Source of the DNA: Novosphingobium resinovorum
GTDB taxonomy: Bacteria; Pseudomonadota; Alphaproteobacteria; Sphingomonadales; Sphingomonadaceae
Direction: 5' to 3'
Length of the DNA stretch: 64,000 nucleotides
NCBI RefSeq assembly: GCF_001742225.1
Contig: NZ_CP017075.1
Location: forward strand, 620,001-684,000
The position numbers were made by a program, and so were the translations under genes. Below the pieces are notes generated by a model. It saw only the letters and a list, made by a program, of their open reading frames with translations. It ran no database searches and was not told the DNA's origin. Positions 37,410 through 44,920 of this stretch are shown here, one piece after another. Position 1 is the first letter of the stretch. Each line of letters opens with the position of its first letter.

Positions 37410-37822
37410 CATCCGGAGCGGTGCAGATCACATTGCTTCGGTGTATCGGGTCGGCGTCGTGGGCCGGGATGCGGTTTCAGCCGCGATCGCGCAAACCACG
37501 CGTCCATCGAAGACCCGGACTGTCTCTGCGCTACCGGAAACGCCGTCCATACGTTCCTGCGACACACGGCAGGACATGGGAGGGCCATCCCGGATAGCCT
37601 TCGGCCGATAACGATGCGAACCCTAACGACGGCCACATGGGACTTTCCGATGGAATACAGGTCGAGCCGGGCTGCACCGTGAGTTACCCGGCCGCTCGCC
37701 AGAGCTTCACGGAAAACAAAACCCCGCGTCCCTGCTTGGACGCTCCCGACGCCGACCCGATGTTCACTTCGGATGCGTTGATTTCCCCGGCGTAATGGCC
37801 CGCACTCGCCAGCGGGTATTTC
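37410..37822 (+). ncRNA. Unrecognised structured RNA, copy 1
   Basis: A transcript of about 410 nt predicted from the promoter above. A 29-nt hairpin (37413-37441) with 11 bp and loop CAGATCA stands at the 5' end. A perfect 14-bp helix joins 37446-37459 to 37747-37760, closing a ~290-nt core. A short palindrome CGCGATCGCG is at 37482-37491, and a weak terminator-like hairpin is at 37799-37816. Copy 2 on the other strand is nearly identical in the core, but the 5' hairpin and the palindrome have changed on both sides of their stems. No conserved reading frame: an indel shifts the frame between copies. It does not match RNase P, tmRNA, 6S or SRP RNA hallmarks that I know. Confidence 0.75.
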
Positions 37823-37850
37823 CGCGTGCGCTAACTGCACGCCCAACCTC

Positions 37851-37964
37851 GTCATCCCAGCGAAAGCTGGGACCGCTGGCCTGTTACGGCCAACTATCGT
37901 TCAAACGCCCTGTCGAGGGTTGGGCTTTGCGCGGCCAGCGGTCCCAGCCTTCGCTGGGATGACG
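37851..37964. repeat. Palindromic intergenic repeat, family A, copy 2
   Basis: Inverted arms of the family A type (GTCATCCCAGCGAAAGCTGG and its partner) directly downstream of RNA copy 1. Together with the RNA and a ~55-nt tail to 38023 it forms a ~650-bp unit repeated inverted at 47074-47715. Confidence 0.85.
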
Positions 37965-38026
37965 ACGTTGGGGATCCGACGTTGGGGATGGCGACGCGCG
38001 TGCATCCTTCCCACGGGGGGAGTAAC

Positions 38027-38902
38027 TTATGCCAGAAACGCCTGCACATCGCCCATGAACCGGTCGAACTGGTCGTGGTGGAGCCAGTGCCCGGCGTTCT
38101 CGTACTCGATCAGCCGCGCGCTCGGGAAGAACTCCATCCGTCCGTCGCCTGCCGGGCTGGCGGCGAAGCTGTCCTTGCCCCACAGCATCAGCGTGGGACA
38201 GGTTATCGCCCGCCACAGTTCGACGATGTGATCGGTGGGCAGGTCCGAGGCGGTCCAGACGTTCAGGTAATTGTCGAACTTCCAGCTCCAGGTGCCGTCC
38301 TCGTTGCGGGTGGCGCCATGGATGGTGAGATGGCGGGCCTGTTCGTCGGTGAGGAAGCCGTTTTCCTCCTTCATGCGCTGGTAGGCGTCGCGCAGGGAGG
38401 CGTACTTGCGTACCGTGCGAGCCGAGGCCTTGCGCTTGTCTTCCACCCACTTGCGCAGGCGCGGCCCCGCGCCCTCGCTCTCCTGCGCGCGATGCTTGGC
38501 CGGCGGCGGGCCGAGGCCCTCGATGTTGACGAACTTCGCCACTTTCTCGGGGAACAGCCCGGTGAAGCGCGTCGCGATGTTGCCGCCCAGAGAGTGCGCT
38601 ACGATCGTCACCTGCTCGTGCCCGAGGGTATGCACCAGCTGCGCGAAGTCGTAGACGAAGGCGTCCATGATGCCGGCGTTTGGGATGGTGACACGCGCGC
38701 ATCCGTGGCCGCGCAGGTCCGGACAGATGACGTGCCAGTCGCGGCGCAGTTCCTCGGCCACCCAGTCCCAGCTGCGGCAGTGGTCGCGCCCGCCATGCTG
38801 CAGGATCAGCGGCGGGGCATCGGAATTGCCCCAATCGACATAGTGCAGGCGCAGGCGCTGCGAGACGAAACGGTTCGAGGTGGGGCCGAGCTGGTTCTTC
38901 AT
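38027..38902 (-). CDS. Alpha/beta-fold hydrolase
   Basis: A 291-residue esterase/epoxide-hydrolase-like protein. The oxyanion region is LILQHGGRDH, the nucleophile elbow VAHSLGGN (Ser104), and the catalytic acid and His are likely near TLMLWGKDS and NAGHWLHHD at the C-terminus. PDLRGHG is also conserved. Substrate unknown. The ATG at 38902 is right after CAACGAGG. The segment coding for residues 67-78 is nearly identical in DNA to part of the repeat at 47080-47114. Confidence 0.88.
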   Translation of the reverse strand: MKNQLGPTSNRFVSQRLRLHYVDWGNSDAPPLILQHGGRDHCRSWDWVAEELRRDWHVICPDLRGHGCARVTIPNAGIMDAFVYDFAQLVHTLGHEQVTIVAHSLGGNIATRFTGLFPEKVAKFVNIEGLGPPPAKHRAQESEGAGPRLRKWVEDKRKASARTVRKYASLRDAYQRMKEENGFLTDEQARHLTIHGATRNEDGTWSWKFDNYLNVWTASDLPTDHIVELWRAITCPTLMLWGKDSFAASPAGDGRMEFFPSARLIEYENAGHWLHHDQFDRFMGDVQAFLA

Positions 38903-39048
38903 CCTCGTTGGATGGGGACGCGCGCCGCACAGGTCAATCCAAGGGCGAATTTGCGGGGATGAAAGTAATGCTTTTCCGCCGCAGCGCTTGGCGAGCGAGG
39001 CGCAAGGCCCTATCTCGCGGGCCAAGGATTTCACGCGAGAGTTACGAA

Positions 39049-40023
39049 ATGGCGACCACGCACAAGACCCGCATGCTCATCATCGGTTCCGGCCCGGCCG
39101 GACTTTCCGCCGCCATCTACGGCGCGCGCGCGGGGATGGAGCCGATCGTGGTGCAGGGCCTGCAGCCCGGCGGCCAGCTGACCATCACCACCGACGTCGA
39201 GAACTACCCCGGCTTCCGCGAGGTCATCCAGGGCCCCTGGCTGATGCAGGAGATGGAAGCGCAGGCGGTCCACGTCGGCACCCGCATGATGTGGGACACG
39301 ATCACCAACGTCGATCTTTCGGGCGACACCTTCATCGCGACCGGTGACGGCGGCGATATCTACGAAGGCGACACCCTCGTCATCGCCACCGGCGCGCAGG
39401 CCAAGTGGCTGGGCGTCCCCGGCGAGCAGGAACTTTCGGGCAAGGGCGTCTCGGCCTGCGCGACCTGCGATGGGTTCTTCTATCGCGGCAAGAAGGTGGT
39501 CGTGATCGGCGGCGGCAACACCGCGGTTGAGGAAGCGCTCTACCTCACCAACCACGCGACCGAGGTGGTGCTGGTGCACCGCCGCGATTCGCTGCGTTCG
39601 GAGAAGATCCTGCAGGATCGCCTCTTCGCGCACCCCAAGATCACGACGGTCTGGAACAAGAAGGTCGACCGCTTCCTCGCGGGTGAGAACGGCGCCCTGC
39701 GCGCTCTAGCGCTGATCGACACCGAGACCGGCGAGCAGAGCGAGCTGCTGGCCGACGGCGCCTTCGTCGCGATCGGCCACGCGCCCGCGACCGAGCTGTT
39801 CAAGGGCAAGCTGGCGATGGACGACACCGGCTATCTGATCGTCGAGCCGGGCACCCCCAAGACCGCCATTCCCGGCGTCTTCGCGGCGGGCGACGTGTCG
39901 GACCATGTCTACCGTCAGGCGATCACCGCTGCGGGCGTGGGCTGCATGGCCGCGCTCGATGCCGAGCGGTATCTCGCGCACAAGCTGCACCTGGCGGGAA
40001 TTACGGAGACGGTGCAGGGGTGA
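39049..40023 (+). CDS. trxB: Thioredoxin reductase
   Basis: A 324-residue FAD/NADPH flavoprotein that reduces thioredoxin in the cytoplasm. FAD-binding IIGSGPAGLSAAIYGARAG is at residues 11-29, the redox centre ACATCDGFFY has Cys137 and Cys140, the NADPH loop is VVIGGGNTAVEEALYL, and the second FAD motif is GVFAAGDVSD. The start at 39049 gives the usual length. It is divergent from the hydrolase, with about 145 nt between. Confidence 0.96.
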   Translation: MATTHKTRMLIIGSGPAGLSAAIYGARAGMEPIVVQGLQPGGQLTITTDVENYPGFREVIQGPWLMQEMEAQAVHVGTRMMWDTITNVDLSGDTFIATGDGGDIYEGDTLVIATGAQAKWLGVPGEQELSGKGVSACATCDGFFYRGKKVVVIGGGNTAVEEALYLTNHATEVVLVHRRDSLRSEKILQDRLFAHPKITTVWNKKVDRFLAGENGALRALALIDTETGEQSELLADGAFVAIGHAPATELFKGKLAMDDTGYLIVEPGTPKTAIPGVFAAGDVSDHVYRQAITAAGVGCMAALDAERYLAHKLHLAGITETVQG

Positions 40024-40065
40024 TTTCGGGGGGAGGGCAATGCTCTCCCCGTTCCCAGCAAAACG

Positions 40066-40191
40066 CCCGTCATCCCAGCGAAGGCTGGGACCGCTGGAAA
40101 ATCTTTAGGCGTGAGCCAGCGTCAGGGCACTTCGACGATAGGTTTCGCCTCAAGCACTGCCAGCGGTCCCAGCTTTCGCTGGGATGACGGG
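40066..40191. repeat. Palindromic intergenic repeat, family A, copy 3
   Basis: Family A inverted arms (CCCGTCATCCCAGCGAAGGC and partner) between the convergent trxB and sixA-like genes. A smaller hairpin, GGGGAG..CTCCCC, lies just upstream (40028-40052) and may help terminate trxB. Confidence 0.85.
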
Positions 40192-40214
40192 TGCTTGTAT
40201 GCCCTGGCGCGGTG

Positions 40215-40760
40215 TTACTCGGTCAGGCTCGGCCCGAGCGAGGGATCGAGGTCGCGCGGGCGCACCAGATGCGTCAGCCGACCGCAGCCTTCGCGCAAGT
40301 CAGACCAGTGCTCTATGTCCAGTTCCACCACCGCATAGGCAGCGGTGGGGAACTTGTCCTCAACCACATCGCGCAACGGACTGGAGCCATCATCCGGCAC
40401 GAGGTCGAAGATCAGATCCTCCAGCCCCGGATTATGCCCGACCAGCAGGATCGAGCGCGGGTCCGTTTCCTGATCTTTCAGCACATCGATCAACGCTGCC
40501 GAACTGGCGAGGTAGATGCGCCGGTCCCAGGTGACGGGCGGCGTCTCTCCGGCCGCTTCACCGGCAAGCTCGATCGTCTGCGTGACGCGCACGGCGGGCG
40601 AGGCGAGGATGTAGCGCCAGCCTACACCGTGTTCGAGGATGTGCTTGCCCATGACACCCGCCCCGACCCGCCCGCGCTTGTTGAGCGGGCGGTCGAAGTC
40701 GCGCAGACGGGCATCGGTCCAGTCCGATTTGGCGTGACGGAAGATGCCGAGGATTTTCAT
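40215..40760 (-). CDS. SixA-like histidine phosphatase
   Basis: A 181-residue member of the histidine phosphatase (phosphoglycerate-mutase-like) superfamily. The catalytic FRHAKSDW (His, Arg) is at residues 7-14 and VGHNPGLED holds the second His. SixA enzymes remove phosphate from phospho-histidine in phosphorelay proteins, which fits a genome with many hybrid kinases; a small-molecule phosphatase remains possible. It starts 23 nt after the helicase stop on the same strand. Confidence 0.85.
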   Translation of the reverse strand: MKILGIFRHAKSDWTDARLRDFDRPLNKRGRVGAGVMGKHILEHGVGWRYILASPAVRVTQTIELAGEAAGETPPVTWDRRIYLASSAALIDVLKDQETDPRSILLVGHNPGLEDLIFDLVPDDGSSPLRDVVEDKFPTAAYAVVELDIEHWSDLREGCGRLTHLVRPRDLDPSLGPSLTE

Positions 40761-40783
40761 GGGGCCAACTCTACAACAGCGGA

Positions 40784-43513
40784 TCAGGATAGCGACTGCG
40801 AGTCTTCCGCCCGGTCCGCTGCGGCTCCTTGAGCATGACCGGCCACGCGCTGTAAAGCCTCCTCCAGCGTAACCCGGCGGATCGGTGTGCCTGCCGGGAA
40901 GGCGGAGAGCAGGCGCGAGGGGAACGCGGGCGAGAGCACGACGAAGTGCCCCCGGTCCTCGCGGCTGCGGATGAGGCGGCCGAACGCCTGAGCCAGCTTG
41001 GCGCGGATCAGCGTGTCGTCGTAGGCGCTGCCGCCGCCCGCCAGACGCCGGGCACGGTGCAGGATCGTCGGGCGCGGCCAGGGCACTTGCTCCATCACGA
41101 CGAGGCGCAGGGAATCGCCCTGAACGTCCACCCCGTCGCGCAAGGCATCGGTGCCCAGCAGCGAGGCGGCGGGATCGTCGCGGAAGATGTCGACCAGCGT
41201 GCCGGTATCGATCGGATCGACGTGCTGCGCGTAGAGCGGGAGGCCTCCGCGCGCGAGCCGGTCGGCGATGCGGCCATAGACCGCGCGCAGCCGCCGGATC
41301 GCGGTGAACAGGCCGAGCACGCCCCCGCGCGAGGTTTCGATCAGGCGGCCGAACGCGGCGGAGAGGGCGGGAATGTCGCCCTTTAGCACGTCGGTGACGA
41401 TCAGCACTTCGGCCTGCGTCGCGTAGTCGAACGGGCTCTGGTGGATCGACAGGCGCGGCATCACCTCGATGTTCGTCGCGCCGGAGCGGGCGATGGCCTT
41501 GGCCCAGTCCTCGCCGTCGCGCAGCGTGGCCGAGGTCATGACGACGCCGTGCGCCGGTTCGAGCACGACTTGCGCGAACGGCTTCATCGGATCGAGCCAG
41601 CGGCGGTGGATGCCGATGTCGAACTCGCGCGCTTCCGATCGATCGACGGCGAGCCAGTCGACGTATTCGGGATCGGCCGGGCCGCCCATGCGGTCGAGCA
41701 GCGATTCCCACGCGCCCAGCGTATCGACGCGCCATGTCAGCGAGTGGCGTGCGCCTTCGATGCGGGCGCGCCCCGGTCCGTCGAGCCAGTCGGGCGGCTC
41801 CTCCAGCAGCGCTTCGAGACGCATGCCGAGGCGGATCAGCGGTTGGCGCAGTTCCGCCAGCGCCGCGCGGGCGCCTTGCGCGATCTCAACGAACGAACCT
41901 TCGAGGCTGGCCGCTTCGGTTTCGAGGCCATAGCCCGCTTCCTGCCCGCCGCTTTCGTCACGCGCATAAACCGTGGCGCGCACCGCCGCGAGCAGTTCTT
42001 CCAGCGGCCCGCTCGCGGCGTTCTCGGCGATGCGGCCCATCCAGCCGTCACCGGGAAGTGCCTCTGCGGCCTCGCGCGCGGCGGCGATGGCCTTGGCGCC
42101 TGCCTCGTCGTAGCTGGCGACGTCGGCGAGGCGGGCGGAGAGGCCCCGGCGGCGGCCCTTGGAGGCTTTCTCCGGGCCGATCACCCAGCGGCGCAGTTCG
42201 ATCGCCTCGGCGCCAGTGAGTGCGGCGGCGAACGTGGAGTCGGCGGCGTCGAAAACGTGATGGCCTTCGTCGAACACCACGCGGGTCGGGCGGGAAGCCG
42301 GATCGCGGCCGCGCGCGGCATTGACCATGACGAGGGCGTGATTGCCGATCACGAGATCGGCGCCGACACTGGCGCGGGTCGCACGCTCGATGAAGCACTT
42401 CCGGTAATGCGGGCACCCGGCGTAGACGCATTCGCCGCGTCGGTCGGTCAGCGCCGCGATGCCGCGCTGGCGGAACAGGGTGCCGAGCCAGCCGGGCAGG
42501 TCGCCGCCGATCATGTCGCCGTCCTGCGAGTACGCCGCCCAGCGCGCCACCAGTTGCGCGAGGATCGCCGCGCGCCCGTTGAAGCCACCCTGCAGCGCAT
42601 CTTCGAGGTTCAGCAGGCAGAGGTAGTTCTCGCGGCCCTTGCGCACTACGACCGGACGGGTGCCGTCGGCGCGTCGCTCGGGCCAGGCGCGGCGGCTTTC
42701 CGCGCGCAGCTGGCGCTGCAGCGCCTTGGTATAGGTGGAGACCCAGACGGTGCCGCCCGCCTTCTCGGTCCACAGCGAAGTGGGGGCGAGATAGCCCAGC
42801 GTCTTGCCGATGCCGGTGCCCGCCTGCGCCAGCAGGACGTGCGGGCGGCCGGACCGTTCGCGCGGGGCGAAGGCGTGGGCGGTCTCCACCGCATAGGCAC
42901 GCTGGCCGGGGCGCTGCTCGGCGGCGCTGCCGGTGAGGCTGGCGAGGCGCTGCAGGACTTCCTCGTCCTCCAGCACGACTTGTCGAGGCTGGGGGACTTC
43001 GGGGGTTTCCTCCCATTCGGGCAGGCGGGTGAACAGCCAGCGTTCGGCGCGTTCGGGCTTGCGGATGCGGCCGGTCAGCAGCGTGGCCCAGGGCCAGCGC
43101 ATGCGCACCAGCGACTGCAGCGAGGTCCACGCGCCCTCGCGTTCCGACCATGCGCCGTTCTCGCACATGTCGAGCAGGGCGCCGGCCGCTTCCTGCAGCA
43201 GGCGCGGCACATCGGAATCACCCTCCGGCTCGGCGAGGCCGAGGGCATGGGCAAGGCCCTTGGGCGTCGGCACCACGAAGCGCGCCGGATGGACGAAGGC
43301 GTAAAGCTCCAGCAGGTCCAGCCCCGAGAGGTCCGGATAGCCCAGCCGTGTCGCCAGCAGGGGCGCGTTGAGGATCAGCAGCGGCGTGTCGGCGGCGGCC
43401 ATCACCGCCTCGCCCTTGGAAAGAGGGCGGGTGCCGAGGCCCGTCAGATCCTTCTCGCGCAGCCAGCAGCCGCCATGACTGGCGTGGAGGGCAGGGAGGG
43501 GCAGGGCGGCCAT
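40784..43513 (-). CDS. DinG/XPD-type ATP-dependent DNA helicase with Fe-S cluster
   Basis: A 909-residue superfamily 2 helicase. Walker A AGTGIGKT is at residues 231-238, and the DEAH-type box VVFDEGHHVFD follows at about 415. The four cysteines that bind the 4Fe-4S cluster in XPD/DinG proteins appear to be C299, C362, C367 and C373 (YLCLL and ECVYAGCPHYRKC). C-terminal motifs include LLGTDALRDGVDVQGDSL and AFGRLIRS. Residues ~40-200 form an N-terminal domain found in alphaproteobacterial members; it vaguely recalls an exonuclease fold but without the acidic catalytic residues. It likely unwinds DNA during repair or R-loop removal. It is divergent from padR. Confidence 0.9.
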   Translation of the reverse strand: MAALPLPALHASHGGCWLREKDLTGLGTRPLSKGEAVMAAADTPLLILNAPLLATRLGYPDLSGLDLLELYAFVHPARFVVPTPKGLAHALGLAEPEGDSDVPRLLQEAAGALLDMCENGAWSEREGAWTSLQSLVRMRWPWATLLTGRIRKPERAERWLFTRLPEWEETPEVPQPRQVVLEDEEVLQRLASLTGSAAEQRPGQRAYAVETAHAFAPRERSGRPHVLLAQAGTGIGKTLGYLAPTSLWTEKAGGTVWVSTYTKALQRQLRAESRRAWPERRADGTRPVVVRKGRENYLCLLNLEDALQGGFNGRAAILAQLVARWAAYSQDGDMIGGDLPGWLGTLFRQRGIAALTDRRGECVYAGCPHYRKCFIERATRASVGADLVIGNHALVMVNAARGRDPASRPTRVVFDEGHHVFDAADSTFAAALTGAEAIELRRWVIGPEKASKGRRRGLSARLADVASYDEAGAKAIAAAREAAEALPGDGWMGRIAENAASGPLEELLAAVRATVYARDESGGQEAGYGLETEAASLEGSFVEIAQGARAALAELRQPLIRLGMRLEALLEEPPDWLDGPGRARIEGARHSLTWRVDTLGAWESLLDRMGGPADPEYVDWLAVDRSEAREFDIGIHRRWLDPMKPFAQVVLEPAHGVVMTSATLRDGEDWAKAIARSGATNIEVMPRLSIHQSPFDYATQAEVLIVTDVLKGDIPALSAAFGRLIETSRGGVLGLFTAIRRLRAVYGRIADRLARGGLPLYAQHVDPIDTGTLVDIFRDDPAASLLGTDALRDGVDVQGDSLRLVVMEQVPWPRPTILHRARRLAGGGSAYDDTLIRAKLAQAFGRLIRSREDRGHFVVLSPAFPSRLLSAFPAGTPIRRVTLEEALQRVAGHAQGAAADRAEDSQSLS

Positions 43514-43618
43514 GGCCTCTCATTAGGCACGGGGGGCGGAATTGGAAACGCCGGGCTCTCGCGCTCCACGGAAAAAATTACGGCTCGATACAAATTTCCC
43601 TCTTGTTTGATTTCACTC

Positions 43619-43630
43619 AAGATATATCTT
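43619..43630. promoter_or_regulatory. Perfect palindrome AAGATATATCTT before padR
   Basis: A 12-bp perfect palindrome 9 nt upstream of the padR ATG, in a short A/T-rich island. TTGTTT lies upstream at a spacing that would make the palindrome overlap the -10. This is the expected place for PadR autorepression; binding is inferred. Confidence 0.5.
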
Positions 43631-43639
43631 AAGACCATC

Positions 43640-44401
43640 ATGAAACATATGGAACGAATGATGAGAAACTCAGATTGCAACCACGGTCGCGGACGCGGCC
43701 GTCACGGTGGAGAGCGCCGCTTCGGGCGCGAGGACATGATGGCAGCGATGGCCGAAGGCGCCGAAGACTTGCGCGCGATGCTTGGCCGCCACGGCGGCAG
43801 GCACGGCCTGTACGGGCTGGCCCGTGGACCGCTTGGTGGCGGGTTCGGGAAGGGCTTTCCCGGCGGCTTCGGTGGCGGCTTTGAAGGTCGCGGCGGACGC
43901 GGTGGTCCTGACGGTCCGCGCGGCGGCGGTCGTCGCAAGCGGCTGTTCGACCAGGCCGAACTGCAGACCCTGCTGCTCGCCCTGATCGTCGAGGCGCCGC
44001 GCCACGGCTATGAACTGATCCGCGAGATCGAGGCGCTTTCGGGCGGCGACTATGCGCCGAGCCCGGGCGTGGTCTACCCCGCGCTGATCTACATGGAAGA
44101 GACCGGCCTGATCGCCCCGGTCTCCGGCGACAGCGCCCGCAAGGCTTTCGAGGCCACCGCCGAAGGTCGCGCCAAGGCCGAGGCCGATGCGGAGAAGTTC
44201 GCCGAACTCAAGGGCCGCCTCGGGGCGCTTGCCGCACAACGCGACCGGGTCGATCCGGCGCCGGTGCGCCGGGCGTTCCACGCGCTCAAGACGGCGGTGT
44301 TCGACCGGCTCTCGACCGAAGGGGCTGATCGTGATTTCATCCTGCAGATCGCGGATGTCATCGACGAGGCCACCCGCAAGATCGAAAGGATCGAGAAGTG
44401 A
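43640..44401 (+). CDS. PadR-family transcriptional regulator with Gly/Arg-rich N-terminus
   Basis: About 253 residues. The N-terminal ~95 residues are unusual: His/Arg/Gly-rich with many GGR and GGF runs. A standard PadR winged helix follows, with LLALIVEAPRHGYELIREIE, SPGVVYPALIYMEETGLI and a C-terminal helical dimerisation region. Such leaders occur in PadR proteins of alphaproteobacteria, where the His-rich part may sense metal. Several in-frame ATGs (43640, 43652, 43658, 43661) make the start uncertain. Its stop overlaps the next gene (GTGA). Confidence 0.85.
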   Translation: MKHMERMMRNSDCNHGRGRGRHGGERRFGREDMMAAMAEGAEDLRAMLGRHGGRHGLYGLARGPLGGGFGKGFPGGFGGGFEGRGGRGGPDGPRGGGRRKRLFDQAELQTLLLALIVEAPRHGYELIREIEALSGGDYAPSPGVVYPALIYMEETGLIAPVSGDSARKAFEATAEGRAKAEADAEKFAELKGRLGALAAQRDRVDPAPVRRAFHALKTAVFDRLSTEGADRDFILQIADVIDEATRKIERIEK

Positions 44402-44688
44402 GCACCATCGCCGCGACCGTGAAGACACCGAATGGCGGCAAGTACGTTCGCCAGCTCTGCAAGCACTGGAGCCACAAGCTGGAAACCGCAGTGGACGGCG
44501 ATAAGGGAACGGTGACGTTCCCCAATGCCGTCACCGTGATGGACGCCGATGCGGAAGGCATCGCCATCACCATCACCGGCGAGGACCGCGACGCGGTGCA
44601 GGGCCTGACCGACGTGGTCGCCCGTCACATCGACCGGTTCGCGTTCCGCGAGGACGCGTTGGTCTATGATTGGGCGTGGCGGGACTGA
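44398..44688 (+). CDS. DUF2218 family protein
   Basis: A 96-residue protein with the DUF2218 pattern: CKHWSHK near residue 21, then GTVTFPNA and HIDRFAFREDALVYDW at the C-terminus. The family is small and often sits near siderophore or iron genes; function unknown. The GTG start overlaps the padR stop, so it is co-translated and probably regulated by PadR. Confidence 0.85.
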   Translation: MSTIAATVKTPNGGKYVRQLCKHWSHKLETAVDGDKGTVTFPNAVTVMDADAEGIAITITGEDRDAVQGLTDVVARHIDRFAFREDALVYDWAWRD

Positions 44689-44722
44689 GCGTGCAAGGAG
44701 GGGCTGAACGCTCCTCCTCATA

Positions 44723-44843
44723 CGCCGTCATCCCAGCGAAGGCTGGGACCGTTAGCCTGTTATTGCCAACTATCGTCAGGGCGCCCGGCCGAGGGGTTGG
44801 GCTTTACGCGGCTAGCGGTCCCAGCCTTCGCTGGGATGACGGC
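44723..44843. repeat. Palindromic intergenic repeat, family A, copy 4
   Basis: Inverted arms GTCATCCCAGCGAAGGCTGG and partner between DUF2218 and lysK, here in a tandem (not convergent) gene context. The inner part (GCCTGTTATTGCCAACTATC) is shared with copies 2 and 5. Confidence 0.85.
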
Positions 44844-44920
44844 GTGTTTTGGTGCTGGAGTACGTGAGCCATCGACTGAACCCTTGCGATAATCGCGCAT
44901 TTCGCCTTAGAGCGCGGGCC

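Noticed and set aside
37410..37822. RNase P RNA, tmRNA or 6S RNA
   Set aside because: The closing helix suggested RNase P or tmRNA, but the conserved blocks expected for these RNAs were not found, and two close paralogues in 10 kb would be unusual.
37397..37855. Open frames inside the duplicated RNA gene read as a shared protein of ~150 residues
   Set aside because: The frames are not consistently conserved (one indel near the middle), have no ribosome site, and the differences between copies preserve base pairing rather than amino acids.
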